This document shows positions 36,644 through 46,413 of a stretch of DNA of 64,000 bases, one piece after another. This DNA comes from Peribacillus frigoritolerans (GTDB taxonomy: Bacteria; Bacillota; Bacilli; Bacillales; DSM-1321). Where the stretch lies: assembly GCF_001636405.1 (NCBI RefSeq), contig NZ_KV440950.1:2007712-2071711 (forward strand). Reading direction: 5' to 3'. The stretch's first letter is position 1. Every line of letters begins with the position of its first letter. The notes under the pieces were generated by a model, which worked only from the letters and a program-made list of their open reading frames with translations, did not search any database and was not told the DNA's origin. Position numbers and translations under genes: made by a program.

Positions 36644-37720
36644 GTGAGTATTCGGCTAAAGTGGTTTTATCGCCTGGGTTTTTTATTGCTCTTATTTTTC
36701 GTCATCTATATTTTTATGAAACTTAAGCCCATGTGGGGACCTGCCGTTACTGTATGTGTGACGGTACTGCTGCCCTTTTTGGTCGGTGCGTTCATCAGTT
36801 ACTTGCTGCACCCTGTAGTGGAATATTTAAATGAGAAAGGGATGCGTCGCTGGCTTTCGATCACGATCATCTATTTGTTGTTTTTCGGGGGGATCGGTTT
36901 TGCCGTTTATAAAGGGATTCCAGTGATCGTCAGCCAGGTTCGCGAGCTGTCGGAAAGCGTGCCGGAACTGGTTGAACAGTACCGGGGCAGGATTGATAAG
37001 CTCAATCATCAAACGGCGGCTTGGCCGTTCGGAATTCATGAAAGATTCGAAGAGGGTGTCACCCTTTTCGAAGGCTGGCTGAAGCGTATACCTGAAAAGG
37101 CGATGGAGTATGCAATGAAGATGATTGATTTCATCGTCCTGATTGCGTTGATTCCATTCATTGCTTTTTATATCCTGAAAGATTTCACCGTTTTAAAAAA
37201 AATGGCATGGTATATGACCCCGAAAAAATGGCGCAATCAGGGACGGGCATTCGTTCGTGATGTCGATGCATCGCTTGGCGGCTATATCCGCGGACAAATC
37301 ATCGTCTGTGTCGTGATCGGCTTGATTTCCTCGCTGCTCTTCTGGATAGCCGGAATGAAATATCCGCTTCTTTTGGGGGCGATAATCGGAATAACGAATG
37401 TCATTCCGTATTTCGGACCGATTATTGGGGCCATTCCTGCTGTGGTCATCGCCGCGACAATGTCAGTGAAAATGGTGTTGATCATCGCGGTCATCGTGCT
37501 TGTCCTTCAATTTCTCGAAGGAAATATCCTGTCTCCGCTAATAGTCGGTAAAAGCCTTCATATGCATCCGCTGTTCATCATGCTTGCATTATTGGCCGGA
37601 GGCGAAATAGGCGGTATCGTCGGCATGGTCCTTTCGATTCCCATCTTGGCTGTGTTGAAAGTTTTTGTACTTCATGCCCGCGTTCACTTTAGAAAGAAGC
37701 CGCCCCTTATTGACAAATAA
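36644..37720 (+). CDS. AI-2E transporter family permease (YrrI-like)
   Basis: A 358-residue membrane protein with seven or eight helices of the TqsA/PerM (UPF0118) family. VGAFISYLLHPVVEYLNEKG near the N-terminus and the C-terminal ITNVIPYFGPIIGAIPAVVI with FLEGNILSPLIVGKSLHMHP are signature blocks. Substrates of most members are unknown; some are Na+/H+ antiporters or export autoinducer-2. GTG 36644 is favoured over GTG 36635, as GGGGGGT is better spaced. The alaS promoter overlaps its last codons. Confidence 0.92.
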   Translation: MSIRLKWFYRLGFLLLLFFVIYIFMKLKPMWGPAVTVCVTVLLPFLVGAFISYLLHPVVEYLNEKGMRRWLSITIIYLLFFGGIGFAVYKGIPVIVSQVRELSESVPELVEQYRGRIDKLNHQTAAWPFGIHERFEEGVTLFEGWLKRIPEKAMEYAMKMIDFIVLIALIPFIAFYILKDFTVLKKMAWYMTPKKWRNQGRAFVRDVDASLGGYIRGQIIVCVVIGLISSLLFWIAGMKYPLLLGAIIGITNVIPYFGPIIGAIPAVVIAATMSVKMVLIIAVIVLVLQFLEGNILSPLIVGKSLHMHPLFIMLALLAGGEIGGIVGMVLSIPILAVLKVFVLHARVHFRKKPPLIDK

Positions 37721-37738
37721 AAGTCTTGTGAATATAAT
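37710..37738 (+). promoter_or_regulatory. Consensus sigma-A promoter of alaS
   Basis: TTGACA (37710-37715) and TATAAT (37733-37738) are separated by exactly 17 bases. Both hexamers match the consensus. The -35 lies inside the last codons of the permease gene. Transcription should start near 37745 and read the T-box leader. Confidence 0.88.
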
Positions 37739-37744
37739 CCATAA

Positions 37745-37993
37745 CATAAGATAATTCGTTGAAGGATGAAGTATGCTGAAGTCCATCTAAAGAGAGGGGT
37801 CCCCCAGGCTGAAAGGGACTGCCAGGTGAAGAGCAGCAGAAAGCTAGTCCTGAGAGCAGCTAATACCTGCCGTCACGCCGCGTTAAGGCTTTTATGAAGG
37901 TGATGGGCCTGGGATCAATTCCTGCGTCCATAATCAGGGTGGTACCGCGAGTCAACTCTCGTCCCTGTTTTTGGGATGGGGGTTTTTTGTGTG
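37745..37993 (+). promoter_or_regulatory. T-box leader of alaS
   Basis: The T-box signature AGGGTGGTACCGCGA lies at 37936-37950, preceded by about 190 bases of structured leader. It is followed by a terminator formed by CGTCCC and GGGATGG before a T-run near 37985. The variable base of the TGGN bulge is T, which would pair with a discriminator A73, as in tRNA-Ala. Uncharged tRNA-Ala should stabilise the antiterminator and raise alaS expression. I have not located the specifier codon securely. Confidence 0.93.
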
Positions 37994-38030
37994 CTCAAAA
38001 TTACATAATTTTTAAAAGGAGGATATATAT

Positions 38031-40667
38031 ATGAAGTATTTAACTGGTGCTCAAATCCGCCAAATGTATTTAGACTTTTTTAGTGAAAAAGGACATAACA
38101 TCGAACCAAGTGCGTCATTGGTTCCTCATGAAGATCCATCATTGCTTTGGATCAATTCCGGGGTGGCGACGTTAAAGAAATATTTTGATGGACGGGTGAT
38201 TCCTGAAAATCCAAGGATTACGAATGCTCAAAAGGCGATCCGTACAAACGATATCGAAAACGTGGGGAAAACGGCACGTCATCATACGTTTTTCGAAATG
38301 CTCGGAAACTTCTCCATTGGTGAATATTTCAAAGAAGAAGCCATTACATGGGCATGGGAATTTTTGACCGATGAAAAATGGATTGGGTTCGACAAAGATA
38401 AATTGGCTGTGACGATCCATCCTGAAGATGATGAAGCATTCGAACTTTGGAATAAGAAAATCGGTGTTCCTGCTGAAAGGATCATTCGCCTGGAAGAAAA
38501 CTTCTGGGATATCGGGGAAGGCCCAAGCGGTCCGAATACGGAGATTTTCTATGACCGCGGACCAGCATATGGCGATGATCCGAATGATCCGGAACTATAT
38601 CCAGGCGGGGAAAATGAACGTCATCTGGAAGTGTGGAATCTTGTATTTTCTCAATTCAACCATAATCCGGACGGTTCTTACACACCGCTTCCAAAGAAAA
38701 ATATCGATACAGGGATGGGCCTTGAACGTATGGCTTCCGTCGTTCAAGATGTGGCGACGAACTATGATACAGATTTATTCATGCCAATCATCCGCGCAGT
38801 CGAAGAGATATCCGATGTGAAATATGGTGTTGATTCAGAAAAAGATGTTGCATTCAAAGTCATTGCCGACCATATTCGTACGGTAGCCTTTGCAGTAGGT
38901 GACGGGGCTCTTCCATCCAACGAAGGCCGCGGTTATGTATTGCGCCGTTTACTTCGCAGAGCGGTTCGATATGCTAAGCAAATCAACATCAACCGACCAT
39001 TCATGTTCGAGCTTGTGACGGTCGTCGGTGAAATCATGAAAGACTTCTATCCTGAAGTCCTCAAGAATAAAGAATTCATTGCAAAAGTAATCAAAAATGA
39101 AGAGGAACGCTTCCATGAAACCCTGAATGATGGACTGTCCATCCTTTCTGAGGTCATTAAAAAGGAAAAGGAAAAAGGTAATACGACCATTCCGGGCAGC
39201 GATGCATTCCGTTTATATGACACATATGGTTTCCCGATTGAGTTAACGGAAGAGTATGCAGCAGAAGAAGGCATGGCGGTCGATCAAGCTGGATTTGAAA
39301 AAGAGATGGATGCACAGCGTGAACGTGCCCGTTCAGCGCGTCAAGATGTTGATTCCATGCAAATCCAAGGCGGGGTATTGGGCGATATTAAAGTTGAAAG
39401 TAAATTTGTCGGATATGATCAAGTTGCTGTCGAAGCCAAAGTTGCTGCCATCATACAAAATGGCGAGCTTGTAACGGAGGCACAAGAAGGAGAAGAAGTT
39501 CAAGTGATATTGGACAGGACTCCTTTCTACGCGGAAAGCGGCGGACAAATAGCCGATATAGGAACGATGGCCAGTGAATCGGTGAAGGTTGATGTACTTG
39601 ATGTCCAAAAAGCTCCTAATGGCCAAAATCTGCACCGTGTAGCAGTTACTGCCGGAACATTAACAGCAGATTCCCATATCGTTGCTGCGGTAAATCAAGA
39701 AAATCGCATCCATATCACGAAAAACCATACAGCGACGCACCTTTTGCATCAGGCGTTGAAAGATGTGCTTGGTACACATGTCAACCAAGCGGGTTCACTC
39801 GTACAGGCTGAGCGCCTTCGCTTCGATTTCTCTCATTTCGGCCAGATAACGGCGGATGAGATTGAACAAATCGAAACGATTGTAAATGAAAAGATTTGGC
39901 AAAGCTTACAAGTGAATACGGATTATAAAAACATCGAAGAAGCCAAGGCTATGGGCGCAATGGCCTTGTTCGGCGAAAAATACGGCAAGATTGTACGTGT
40001 CGTTCAAATAGGCAATTACAGCTTGGAACTTTGCGGCGGTGTCCACGTTCCGAATACAGCGGTGATTGGCTTGTTCAAAATCGTTTCCGAAAGCGGCATC
40101 GGTGCAGGAACTCGCCGTATAGAAGCGGTAACGGGTGCCGGGGCGTACAAATTGATGACCGATCAAATCGGTGTCTTGAAGGACGCGGCTGCTAAATTGA
40201 AAACGAACTTGAAAGACGTACCTTCAAGAATTGAAACGGTACTGGCTGAAGTGAAGGATCTTCATCGCGAGAATGAAAGCCTTACTGCAAAATTAAGTAA
40301 TATTGAAGCAAGCAGCCTTGTTTCTAACGTAAAAGAAGTAAATGGTGTTCAAGTATTGGTGGCGAAGGTTCAAGCTACCGACATGAATAATCTGCGTGCC
40401 ATGGCGGATGATTTGAAACAAAAGCTCGATTCTGTCATTATCGTATTAGGTTCGGCCCAAGGCGATAAAGTCAATTTGATTGCCGGGGTGACCAAGGATT
40501 ACATCGACCGCGGTTTCCATGCTGGTAAATTGGTGAAAGAAGTTGCTTCCCGTTGCGGCGGTGGCGGTGGCGGACGTCCAGATATGGCCCAAGCCGGCGG
40601 AAAAGACCCTGAAAAATTGGATGCAGCACTTAATTTTGTTGAAGAATGGGTCTTATCGATTTCATAA
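38031..40667 (+). CDS. alaS: Alanyl-tRNA synthetase
   Basis: An 878-residue class II synthetase. The catalytic start [32 protein letters not shown] and [20 protein letters not shown] lie in the first 90 residues. The editing domain has the zinc-binding [11 protein letters not shown] and ELCGGVHV, near residues 565 and 665. The C-terminal domain ends [16 protein letters not shown]. Full family length and order. GGAGGA precedes ATG. Control by the T-box is described above. Confidence 0.98.
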   Translation: MKYLTGAQIRQMYLDFFSEKGHNIEPSASLVPHEDPSLLWINSGVATLKKYFDGRVIPENPRITNAQKAIRTNDIENVGKTARHHTFFEMLGNFSIGEYFKEEAITWAWEFLTDEKWIGFDKDKLAVTIHPEDDEAFELWNKKIGVPAERIIRLEENFWDIGEGPSGPNTEIFYDRGPAYGDDPNDPELYPGGENERHLEVWNLVFSQFNHNPDGSYTPLPKKNIDTGMGLERMASVVQDVATNYDTDLFMPIIRAVEEISDVKYGVDSEKDVAFKVIADHIRTVAFAVGDGALPSNEGRGYVLRRLLRRAVRYAKQININRPFMFELVTVVGEIMKDFYPEVLKNKEFIAKVIKNEEERFHETLNDGLSILSEVIKKEKEKGNTTIPGSDAFRLYDTYGFPIELTEEYAAEEGMAVDQAGFEKEMDAQRERARSARQDVDSMQIQGGVLGDIKVESKFVGYDQVAVEAKVAAIIQNGELVTEAQEGEEVQVILDRTPFYAESGGQIADIGTMASESVKVDVLDVQKAPNGQNLHRVAVTAGTLTADSHIVAAVNQENRIHITKNHTATHLLHQALKDVLGTHVNQAGSLVQAERLRFDFSHFGQITADEIEQIETIVNEKIWQSLQVNTDYKNIEEAKAMGAMALFGEKYGKIVRVVQIGNYSLELCGGVHVPNTAVIGLFKIVSESGIGAGTRRIEAVTGAGAYKLMTDQIGVLKDAAAKLKTNLKDVPSRIETVLAEVKDLHRENESLTAKLSNIEASSLVSNVKEVNGVQVLVAKVQATDMNNLRAMADDLKQKLDSVIIVLGSAQGDKVNLIAGVTKDYIDRGFHAGKLVKEVASRCGGGGGGRPDMAQAGGKDPEKLDAALNFVEEWVLSIS

Positions 40668-40732
40668 TCAATGGAAAGTGTTGTACAATGTAGGTAATAG
40701 TGGATTTGGACGCTGAGGAGAGGTGCATGTTA

Positions 40733-41002
40733 ATGAGTTCCTTTGATAAAACGATGAAATTTAATTTTCCCGAAGAACCATTCGAAAGAGATGTACAAGA
40801 AGTATTGTCTCAAGTGTATGTTGCACTTCAGGAAAAAGGTTATAACCCGATAAACCAGATTGTCGGTTATCTATTATCTGGTGACCCGGCCTACATCCCG
40901 CGCCATATGGATGCTCGAAACATTATTCGTAAGCTTGAACGCGATGAAATCATCGAAGAATTGGTTAAGTCGTATCTTAAGAACCATCGAGAGGAATACT
41001 AA
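40733..41002 (+). CDS. yrzL: IreB/YrzL family regulatory phosphoprotein (UPF0297)
   Basis: An 89-residue protein that starts [18 protein letters not shown] and contains [20 protein letters not shown] and [19 protein letters not shown], nearly identical to the conserved family core. In Enterococcus the orthologue IreB is a substrate of the PASTA kinase IreK and affects cephalosporin resistance. It forms an operon with ruvX-like yrrK and yrzB, overlapping yrrK by one base. Start chosen by homology; two upstream in-frame ATGs exist at 40700-40727. Confidence 0.93.
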   Translation: MSSFDKTMKFNFPEEPFERDVQEVLSQVYVALQEKGYNPINQIVGYLLSGDPAYIPRHMDARNIIRKLERDEIIEELVKSYLKNHREEY

Positions 41003-41427
41003 TGCGCACAATGGGACTTGATTTAGGTTCAAAAACCATCGGCGTTGCCTTGAGCGACGCGATGGGCTGGACTGCACAAGGATTGGAAACGATCAAAATT
41101 AACGAAGCTGGAAATGACTTCGGCTTTAAACGCCTCAATGAAATAATAAAAGAGCATGATGTTTCTAAAATTGTCCTCGGTTTACCTAAGAACATGAATG
41201 GGACTGTTGGACCGCGAGGCGAGATCAGCCAAGATTTCGCTAAACGATTAGAAAACAAATTCAAGCTGCCGGTGTTTCTCTGGGATGAACGGTTGACAAC
41301 TATGGCGGCTGAACGTGTCCTTCTTGAGGCGGACGTGAGCCGAAGCAAACGCAAGAAAGTCATTGATAAAATGGCAGCTGTCATGATTCTGCAAGGATTC
41401 TTGGACAGACAAACAAATTCAATATGA
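41002..41427 (+). CDS. yrrK: RuvX/YqgF-family Holliday junction resolvase-like nuclease
   Basis: A 141-residue RNase H-fold protein. [16 protein letters not shown] carries the first catalytic Asp, [15 protein letters not shown] follows, and [19 protein letters not shown] and [18 protein letters not shown] supply the later acidic residues. Homologues act in pre-16S rRNA 5' maturation, and the family was first proposed as a Holliday junction resolvase. The start codon overlaps the yrzL stop by one base. Confidence 0.95.
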   Translation: MRTMGLDLGSKTIGVALSDAMGWTAQGLETIKINEAGNDFGFKRLNEIIKEHDVSKIVLGLPKNMNGTVGPRGEISQDFAKRLENKFKLPVFLWDERLTTMAAERVLLEADVSRSKRKKVIDKMAAVMILQGFLDRQTNSI

Positions 41428-41438
41428 GGTGAATACAA

Positions 41439-41729
41439 ATGGAACACGGCGAAAACAACATTACAGTAGTAGATGAAAACGGAAACGAGCAGCTTTGCGA
41501 AATCCTTTTCACATTCGACTCAGATAAATTCAACAAATCTTATGTACTTTACTATCCGATGTCTGCAGAAGATGAAGAGGAAGAAATTGAAATCCACGCT
41601 TCATCATTCGTACCGAGCGAAGATAATAAAGATGGTGAACTTACACCGATCGAAACAGAAGAAGAGTGGGATCTTGTCGAAGAAATGTTAAATACATTCC
41701 TTGACCAAGAAGAAGCTGAAGAAGAATAA
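41439..41729 (+). CDS. yrzB: DUF1292 family acidic protein (YrzB)
   Basis: A 96-residue very acidic protein. [20 protein letters not shown] and [20 protein letters not shown] are the DUF1292 core. The tail ends in EEAEEE. Its function is unknown. It is the third gene of the yrzL-yrrK-yrzB operon, conserved across Bacillales, and is followed by a terminator. Confidence 0.93.
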   Translation: MEHGENNITVVDENGNEQLCEILFTFDSDKFNKSYVLYYPMSAEDEEEEIEIHASSFVPSEDNKDGELTPIETEEEWDLVEEMLNTFLDQEEAEEE

Positions 41730-41736
41730 AAGAAAA

Positions 41737-41767
41737 AAACCGGCCCCTAAAGGTCGGTTTTTTTTTT
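41737..41767 (+). terminator. Intrinsic terminator of the yrzL-yrrK-yrzB operon
   Basis: AAACCGGC pairs with GTCGGTTT around CCCTAAAG, followed by a long T-run. The 217-bp repeat element abuts it. Confidence 0.9.
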
Positions 41768-41984
41768 GGCTCTTTTCGAAAAGATTGTTGTTTTTAAAAC
41801 GAAACTATTTTAGGTTGATTGGAGCGGAAGTGCGAGACTCCTGCGGGAGCAGCGGGACAGGTGAGACCCCACAGGCGTTTACGCCGTGGAGGCTCACCGC
41901 CCGCCCCGCGGAAAACGAGCACCTGGAGGGGAAATCAACCACACTGCACTACTTCGTAAATAGCAACAAAGTATGAAAATAGCC
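41768..41984 (+). repeat. 217-bp MITE-like element with terminal inverted repeats, copy 1
   Basis: Starts GGCTCTTTTCG and ends GAAAATAGCC; the outer roughly 27 bases at each end are imperfect inverted repeats (ATTGTTG near one end, CAACAAAG near the other). The GC-rich core runs from GGTTGATTGGAGCGG to GGGGAAATCAACC and is full of palindromes. An equally long, inverted copy lies at 49153-49369. No transposase is encoded, so movement would have to be by another element. Confidence 0.8.
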
Positions 41985-42023
41985 TTTTTTAAAAAGGGAC
42001 TTCATCTAAAATTTAATAACAAA

Positions 42024-42340
42024 ATTGATGGGAGCGGGTGTGCGAGACTCTTGCGGGAAAAGCGTGTCTAAGGAGACCGCGCAGACGAAAGCCGAGGGCG
42101 GACCGCCCGCGGAAAGCGAGTACCAGGAGTGGAAATTTAAGTCCAACACCAATAACATTTTATGGTCGGCTTGTGACATTCCGAGCCAAAAGGGTTACAA
42201 TCTGAATTTTTTATAAAATTTTATTGGAACGGAAGGTGCGAGACTCCTGCGGGAAAAGCGTGTCGAGACCCCGCAGGCGAAAGCCGAGGAGGCTCCCGAG
42301 ACCGCCCGCGGAAAGCGAGTGCCTGGAGTGGAAAGCAACG
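42024..42340 (+). repeat. Paired degenerate copies of the GC-rich repeat
   Basis: One core copy spans 42024-42141 and another 42221-42340, both with TGCGAGACTC and ACCGCCCGCGGAAAGCGAGT. The spacer between them (GGTCGGCTTGTGACATTC) recurs in the second pair at 42684-42954. Short frames inside are artefacts of the repeat. Confidence 0.8.
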
Positions 42341-42407
42341 AATTGTAAAAACCTGTATAAAATTGTAGGCATATAGATCGTTTTTTCATTTTTGTACCAG
42401 TTACCCC

Positions 42408-42572
42408 TTATCTTTTCTTTGTGAATAAAAGCATAAAAGTAGCGAACGGGCCCAAAAATAATGATAGCAAGAACCAGTTCAGCGCCGTTCTATTTTTTCC
42501 TTGAGCAAGTCCGGCGTTTATGAGTGCCAATGTCCCCCAACCTACAAAATAAGATTGATCCAACTCCTTCAC
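42408..42572 (-). CDS. Small membrane protein, about 54 residues, unknown
   Basis: The C-terminal part LNWFLLSLFLGPFATFMLLF is a good membrane helix, and a second weaker one (GWGTLALINAGLAQGKN) precedes it. The start is uncertain: GTG 42572 or TTG 42563 both follow GGAAAGGTG-type sequence, and the frame extends to 42590. The layout resembles small two-helix proteins of Bacilli. It sits alone between repeat copies. Confidence 0.6.
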   Translation of the reverse strand: MKELDQSYFVGWGTLALINAGLAQGKNRTALNWFLLSLFLGPFATFMLLFTKKR

Positions 42573-42683
42573 ACCTTTCCTTTTCCTCAAATCATTATGG
42601 CATTCCTATATGAATATTCCTGCTATTTCTTGAAATGCCTAATACATGCAGGGAACAAATTTTTAAGCTGAATAAATAATTAA

Positions 42684-42954
42684 AGTTGATTGGTCCCCGA
42701 GACAGTCCGCGGAAAGCGAGAACCTGAAGTGGAAAGTAAGTCCACCACCAAATAACATTTCATTGTTCGGCTGTGACATTCCAAGCCACTTTTTTAGAAA
42801 AAAGGGTTACAAACTGAATTTTTTTAAACAAAGTTGATTGGAACGGAAGGTGCGAGACTTCTGCGGGAATACGTGTCCAAGGGAGACCCCACAGGCGCAA
42901 AAGCGCCGAGGGCGGACCGCCCGCGGAAAGCGAGTCCCTGGAGCGTAAATCAAC
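42684..42954 (+). repeat. Second pair of degenerate GC-rich repeats
   Basis: A partial copy (42684-42742) and a fuller copy (42833-42954) are separated by a spacer like that at 42142-42218 (GGCTGTGACATTCCAAGCC). A block of repeat-spacer-repeat was duplicated as a unit. Confidence 0.75.
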
Positions 42955-43091
42955 GTCTAGATTGTACAAGCCATAAAAAGACTGTGGGCAAAAGGAGTTC
43001 GGAAACATATCTTTCATCAAATGATGTTCCCGAACCAACTGACCCAAGCAGCACCATCAACTCCTCGAGTATGGTTTCTAAGTTAATAAAT

Positions 43092-43171
43092 AGTTGATTG
43101 GGGAGTAAGGTAGCGGGTCTCTGCGGGAAAACCGCATCAAAGTGAGTGCCTGAACTGGAGCGGAAATCAAT
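43092..43171 (+). repeat. Shortened copy of the GC-rich repeat
   Basis: Begins AGTTGATTGGGGAGTAAGG and ends GGAGCGGAAATCAAT; the central third is missing. The remaining bases to 43390 hold the mltG promoter region, with TATAAT at 43319. Confidence 0.65.
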
Positions 43172-43405
43172 ATGCCCTCAAAAAAACTTTAGACAAGGAT
43201 ATCACTATTTTCCTATTAAATAATACCTGTATATTGACAAAACAAGTGCATTTTTGCCATAAATAGAGTATTGATGAATGTAGTTTTGCAAAAAACATGT
43301 AATTATTTGTTGATTTTAGTATAATGTTCGAAGCAAAGATTAATTAGAGAAAGCATCATCTAGAAACCATTCTGTAGTTGGTGTGAGTTTGCAGGGGGAA
43401 TGAAC

Positions 43406-44542
43406 ATGGATGAAAAAGATAAAAATCTATCTAAAAAGGAACATATCCGAATGAAATTGTTAGAACAGCAAGGAGAAGCCAAGCTGGTTCGTAAAATCAT
43501 CATGATTACGATCGCTTCGCTTATTTTACTAATTGGGATAGTTGGTCTTGTGGGCTTTTTATATATCAACTCAGCCATGAAACCAGTCGATCCGGATGAT
43601 GACACCATCAAGAAAGTGAAAATCCCGATCGGTTCATCCGTTAACGGAATTTCAACTCTGCTTGAAGAGCAGGGAATAATCAAGGACGCACGCGTATTCA
43701 AATATTATATTAAATTCCGCAATGAATCCGGTTTTCAGGCAGGGGAGTATAAATTATCACCTTCCATGCCGATTGAAGATATTGTCACAAGCATCAAAAC
43801 CGGAAAACTCATGAAGGAAGCGGCAATGAAGATAACGATTCCTGAAGGGAAGCAGCTAATCCAAATTGCCGATATCATCGCGGGGAAGACGGGTGAAGAT
43901 CCGAAAAAGGTCTTCAAGAAATTGAATGATAAGAAGTTCGTTAATTCCATGCAAGAGCAATTTCCGCAGCTATTGACCTCGGAAATTGAAAATGAAAAGG
44001 TTTTATATCCGCTGGAAGGGTACCTTTTCCCAGCTACTTATGACTTTTATGAAGAAAAGCCGACCCTGGAGTCGATCGTCATCGAGATGCTGAAGAAAAC
44101 CGAAGAGACATTGCAGGCTTACGAGGGCCAAATGGACAAGAACGATTATTCCGTACACGAGATGCTGACCTTCGCTTCGCTTGTCGAAGAAGAGGCGACG
44201 GCACAAGTCGATCGCGGAAAGATAGCTTCCGTCTTTTACAATCGTATTGAGGAAGATATGCCGCTTCAAACGGATCCGACCGTTTTGTATGCGAAGGGTT
44301 CACATAAGAGCAGGGTGTATTATAAAGACCTTGAGGTGAAATCCCCTTATAATACGTATAAGAACAAGGGACTGCCGCCAGGGCCGATTGCAAATGCCGG
44401 AACGACATCGATCGATGCGGTATTGAAACCTGAGAAAACGGATTACCTGTACTTTTTGGCAACACCTGAAGGGGAAGTCCTTTACTCCAAGACCTTGAAT
44501 GACCACAATAACAAAAAGGCAGAGCATATTTCCAATAAATAA
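43406..44542 (+). CDS. mltG: Endolytic murein transglycosylase MltG
   Basis: A 378-residue protein with a cytoplasmic basic N-terminus and one membrane helix (IIMITIASLILLIGIVGLVG). The extracellular YceG/MltG domain follows. LASLVEEEA-type FASLVEEEATAQVDRGKIAS contains the catalytic Glu near residue 255. PLQTDPTVLYA, SPYNTYKNKGLPPGPIANAG and YLYFLATPEGE complete the signature. It cuts nascent glycan strands near the membrane. Of the two ATGs, 43406 is better spaced behind AGGGGG. Confidence 0.95.
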   Translation: MDEKDKNLSKKEHIRMKLLEQQGEAKLVRKIIMITIASLILLIGIVGLVGFLYINSAMKPVDPDDDTIKKVKIPIGSSVNGISTLLEEQGIIKDARVFKYYIKFRNESGFQAGEYKLSPSMPIEDIVTSIKTGKLMKEAAMKITIPEGKQLIQIADIIAGKTGEDPKKVFKKLNDKKFVNSMQEQFPQLLTSEIENEKVLYPLEGYLFPATYDFYEEKPTLESIVIEMLKKTEETLQAYEGQMDKNDYSVHEMLTFASLVEEEATAQVDRGKIASVFYNRIEEDMPLQTDPTVLYAKGSHKSRVYYKDLEVKSPYNTYKNKGLPPGPIANAGTTSIDAVLKPEKTDYLYFLATPEGEVLYSKTLNDHNNKKAEHISNK

Positions 44543-44562
44543 ATAAAAAAATGCAAGGACAC

Positions 44563-44600
44563 CGAGGGGGGAGAGATATTACTTTCCCCTTGTTTTTATG
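44563..44600 (+). terminator. Probable terminator after mltG
   Basis: GGGGAGAG and CTTTCCCC can pair across GATATTA, followed by TTGTTTTT. The stem is imperfect. Confidence 0.55.
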
Positions 44601-44799
44601 ATAGAATAGTACAAGTGAATTTTTGATCCGATTCTTATCGGTGACGTAACTCGGCGAATGCCGGGTTTTATTTTGAAAGATAAGGAAATGTAGATCGTCA
44701 AGCATACTTGTTTCAGCTCCTTATGAAGAAATTGTTCAATCAATTTTTTCATGTTACTGACCAAGCGCTTTTGTTTTCCTTATAAATGGAGGAAACGTT

Positions 44800-45465
44800 T
44801 TGAACGGAAAAATAGAACAATATCTTCATTCCTTAATTCCGGAGCGTACGGGTTTGCTTAAGGAGTTGGAAGATTTTGCGATGGAAAATAATGTGCCGAT
44901 CATGGAGCCCGAAGGAATTGAAGTGCTGCTTCAGATTTTAAGGCTTCATCAGCCAAAGGCGATATTGGAAGTGGGTTCGGCAATTGGCTATTCGGCCATA
45001 AGGATGGCTGAGACCCTTCCGGAAGCAGAAATCGTCACACTTGAACGGAATGAAGCCCGCATTGAGCAGGCAAGGGCTAATTTCAAGAAGGCAGGACTGT
45101 CGGAAAGGATCACCCTCATTGAAGGGGATGCCCTTGAAGCGGGACCGAAAGTGATGGAGCATGGCCCGTTCGATATCATCTTCGTTGATGCAGCTAAAGG
45201 GCAGTACAAGCGATTCTTTGAACTGTTTGAACCATTCCTTGCTGATGCTGGCATCATCATTACTGACAATGTTTTATTCAAAGGCTTGGTTGCCGAAAAC
45301 ATTGAAGAAATGGAAATGACGAGAAGAAAGCGAGCTCTTATCAAAAAAATCAGAGACTTTAACATCTGGTTACATGACCATCCCCATTTCGATACCGTAA
45401 TTTTGCCGATTGGTGATGGTGTGGCCATTAGTAAACATAGAGGTGACAAAAATGAAAAAGCCTGA
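44800..45465 (+). CDS. trmR: tRNA 5-hydroxyuridine O-methyltransferase TrmR
   Basis: A 221-residue SAM-dependent methyltransferase of the caffeoyl-CoA O-methyltransferase fold (YrrM in B. subtilis). AILEVGSAIGYSAIRMAE is motif I, and FDIIFVDAAKGQYKRFFEL carries the metal-binding Asp, with ITDNVLFKG. It methylates 5-hydroxyuridine at tRNA position 34 to 5-methoxyuridine. The next two genes make that hydroxyuridine. TTG start behind GGAGGAAA. Confidence 0.92.
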   Translation: MNGKIEQYLHSLIPERTGLLKELEDFAMENNVPIMEPEGIEVLLQILRLHQPKAILEVGSAIGYSAIRMAETLPEAEIVTLERNEARIEQARANFKKAGLSERITLIEGDALEAGPKVMEHGPFDIIFVDAAKGQYKRFFELFEPFLADAGIIITDNVLFKGLVAENIEEMEMTRRKRALIKKIRDFNIWLHDHPHFDTVILPIGDGVAISKHRGDKNEKA

Positions 45466-46381
45466 ATTACTTGTGACTCCGACAAGTGTCGATCATATAA
45501 CAGAACTCATCGATGCTGGCGCTGACGCCTTCGTCATTGGCGAGCAACGTTACGCGCTAAGGCTGGCAGGGGAGTTCAATCGTGAAGATGTAGAGAAGGC
45601 GATTGAGCTTGCACATGCTGCGGGCAAGAAAGTGTACGTATCCATGAACGCCATTTTTCATAATGAAAAAGTGGACGAGCTTGAAGGGTATGTTACATTC
45701 CTTAAAGAGGCTGGTGCCGACCGGATCATTTTCGGTGATCCCGCAGTCTTGATGGCTGTCCGTGCCGTGGCACCTGATATGCCCCTGCACTGGAATACAG
45801 AGATGACGGTAACGAACTGGTACACATGTAATTACTGGGGAAAACGCGGTGCTGTCCGTGCCGTTGCCGCCCGTGAGATAAGTCTGGACGAGATCGTGGA
45901 AATGAAGGAAAATGCCGAAGTGGAGATTGAGGTGCAAGTGCATGGCATGACATGCATGTTCCAATCGAAGCGTACGCTCCTAGGTAATTACTTTGAATAC
46001 CAAGGCAAGGCATTGGAAGTGGAAAATCGGAAGGAACAAAGAAATATGTTCTTGCATGATAAGGAACGCGAAAATAAATACCCGATTTATGAAGATGAAA
46101 ATGGTACACATATCATGAGTCCGAATGATATGTGCATGATTGATGAACTTCAGGAATTGATTGAAGCGGAAATTGATTCACTGAAAATCGAAGGATTACT
46201 GCAAACACCGGAATATGTCATTGAAATGACAAGGTTATATCGGGAAGCTATTGACGTATGTGCTGAAGACCCTGACCGCTATGATGATATCAAATCGGAA
46301 CTTTTTGAAAAAGTCAAAGCGGTTCAGCCGGATAACCGTGAGTTGGATACTGGGTTCTTCTTTAAAGAATCGGTTTATTAA
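45452..46381 (+). CDS. trhP1: U32-family tRNA uridine hydroxylation protein TrhP1
   Basis: A 309-residue member of the peptidase U32 family, which despite the name includes tRNA hydroxylases (YrrN). KPELLVTPTSVDHITELIDA starts the TIM-barrel, and EVQVHGMTCMFQSKRTLLGN is the family block. It works with TrhP2 in prephenate-dependent 5-hydroxyuridine synthesis. ATG 45452 overlaps trmR by 14 bases behind AGAGGTG. The frame open from 45410 is overlap with trmR, not an N-terminus. Confidence 0.92.
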   Translation: MKKPELLVTPTSVDHITELIDAGADAFVIGEQRYALRLAGEFNREDVEKAIELAHAAGKKVYVSMNAIFHNEKVDELEGYVTFLKEAGADRIIFGDPAVLMAVRAVAPDMPLHWNTEMTVTNWYTCNYWGKRGAVRAVAAREISLDEIVEMKENAEVEIEVQVHGMTCMFQSKRTLLGNYFEYQGKALEVENRKEQRNMFLHDKERENKYPIYEDENGTHIMSPNDMCMIDELQELIEAEIDSLKIEGLLQTPEYVIEMTRLYREAIDVCAEDPDRYDDIKSELFEKVKAVQPDNRELDTGFFFKESVY

Positions 46382-46413
46382 AGAAAAGGGTAAGAGAAAG
46401 AGGAGGAATAGCC

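Noticed and set aside
41701..43097. Short frames in the GC-rich repeats (for example 42025-42216, 42834-43097, 42760-43047)
   Set aside because: They follow the repeat sequence on both strands, begin without ribosome-binding sites and recur with each copy, including 49180-49401.
44079..44705. 208-codon - strand frame opposite the mltG end
   Set aside because: It lies antisense to a clear gene, has low-complexity composition and lacks a start signal.
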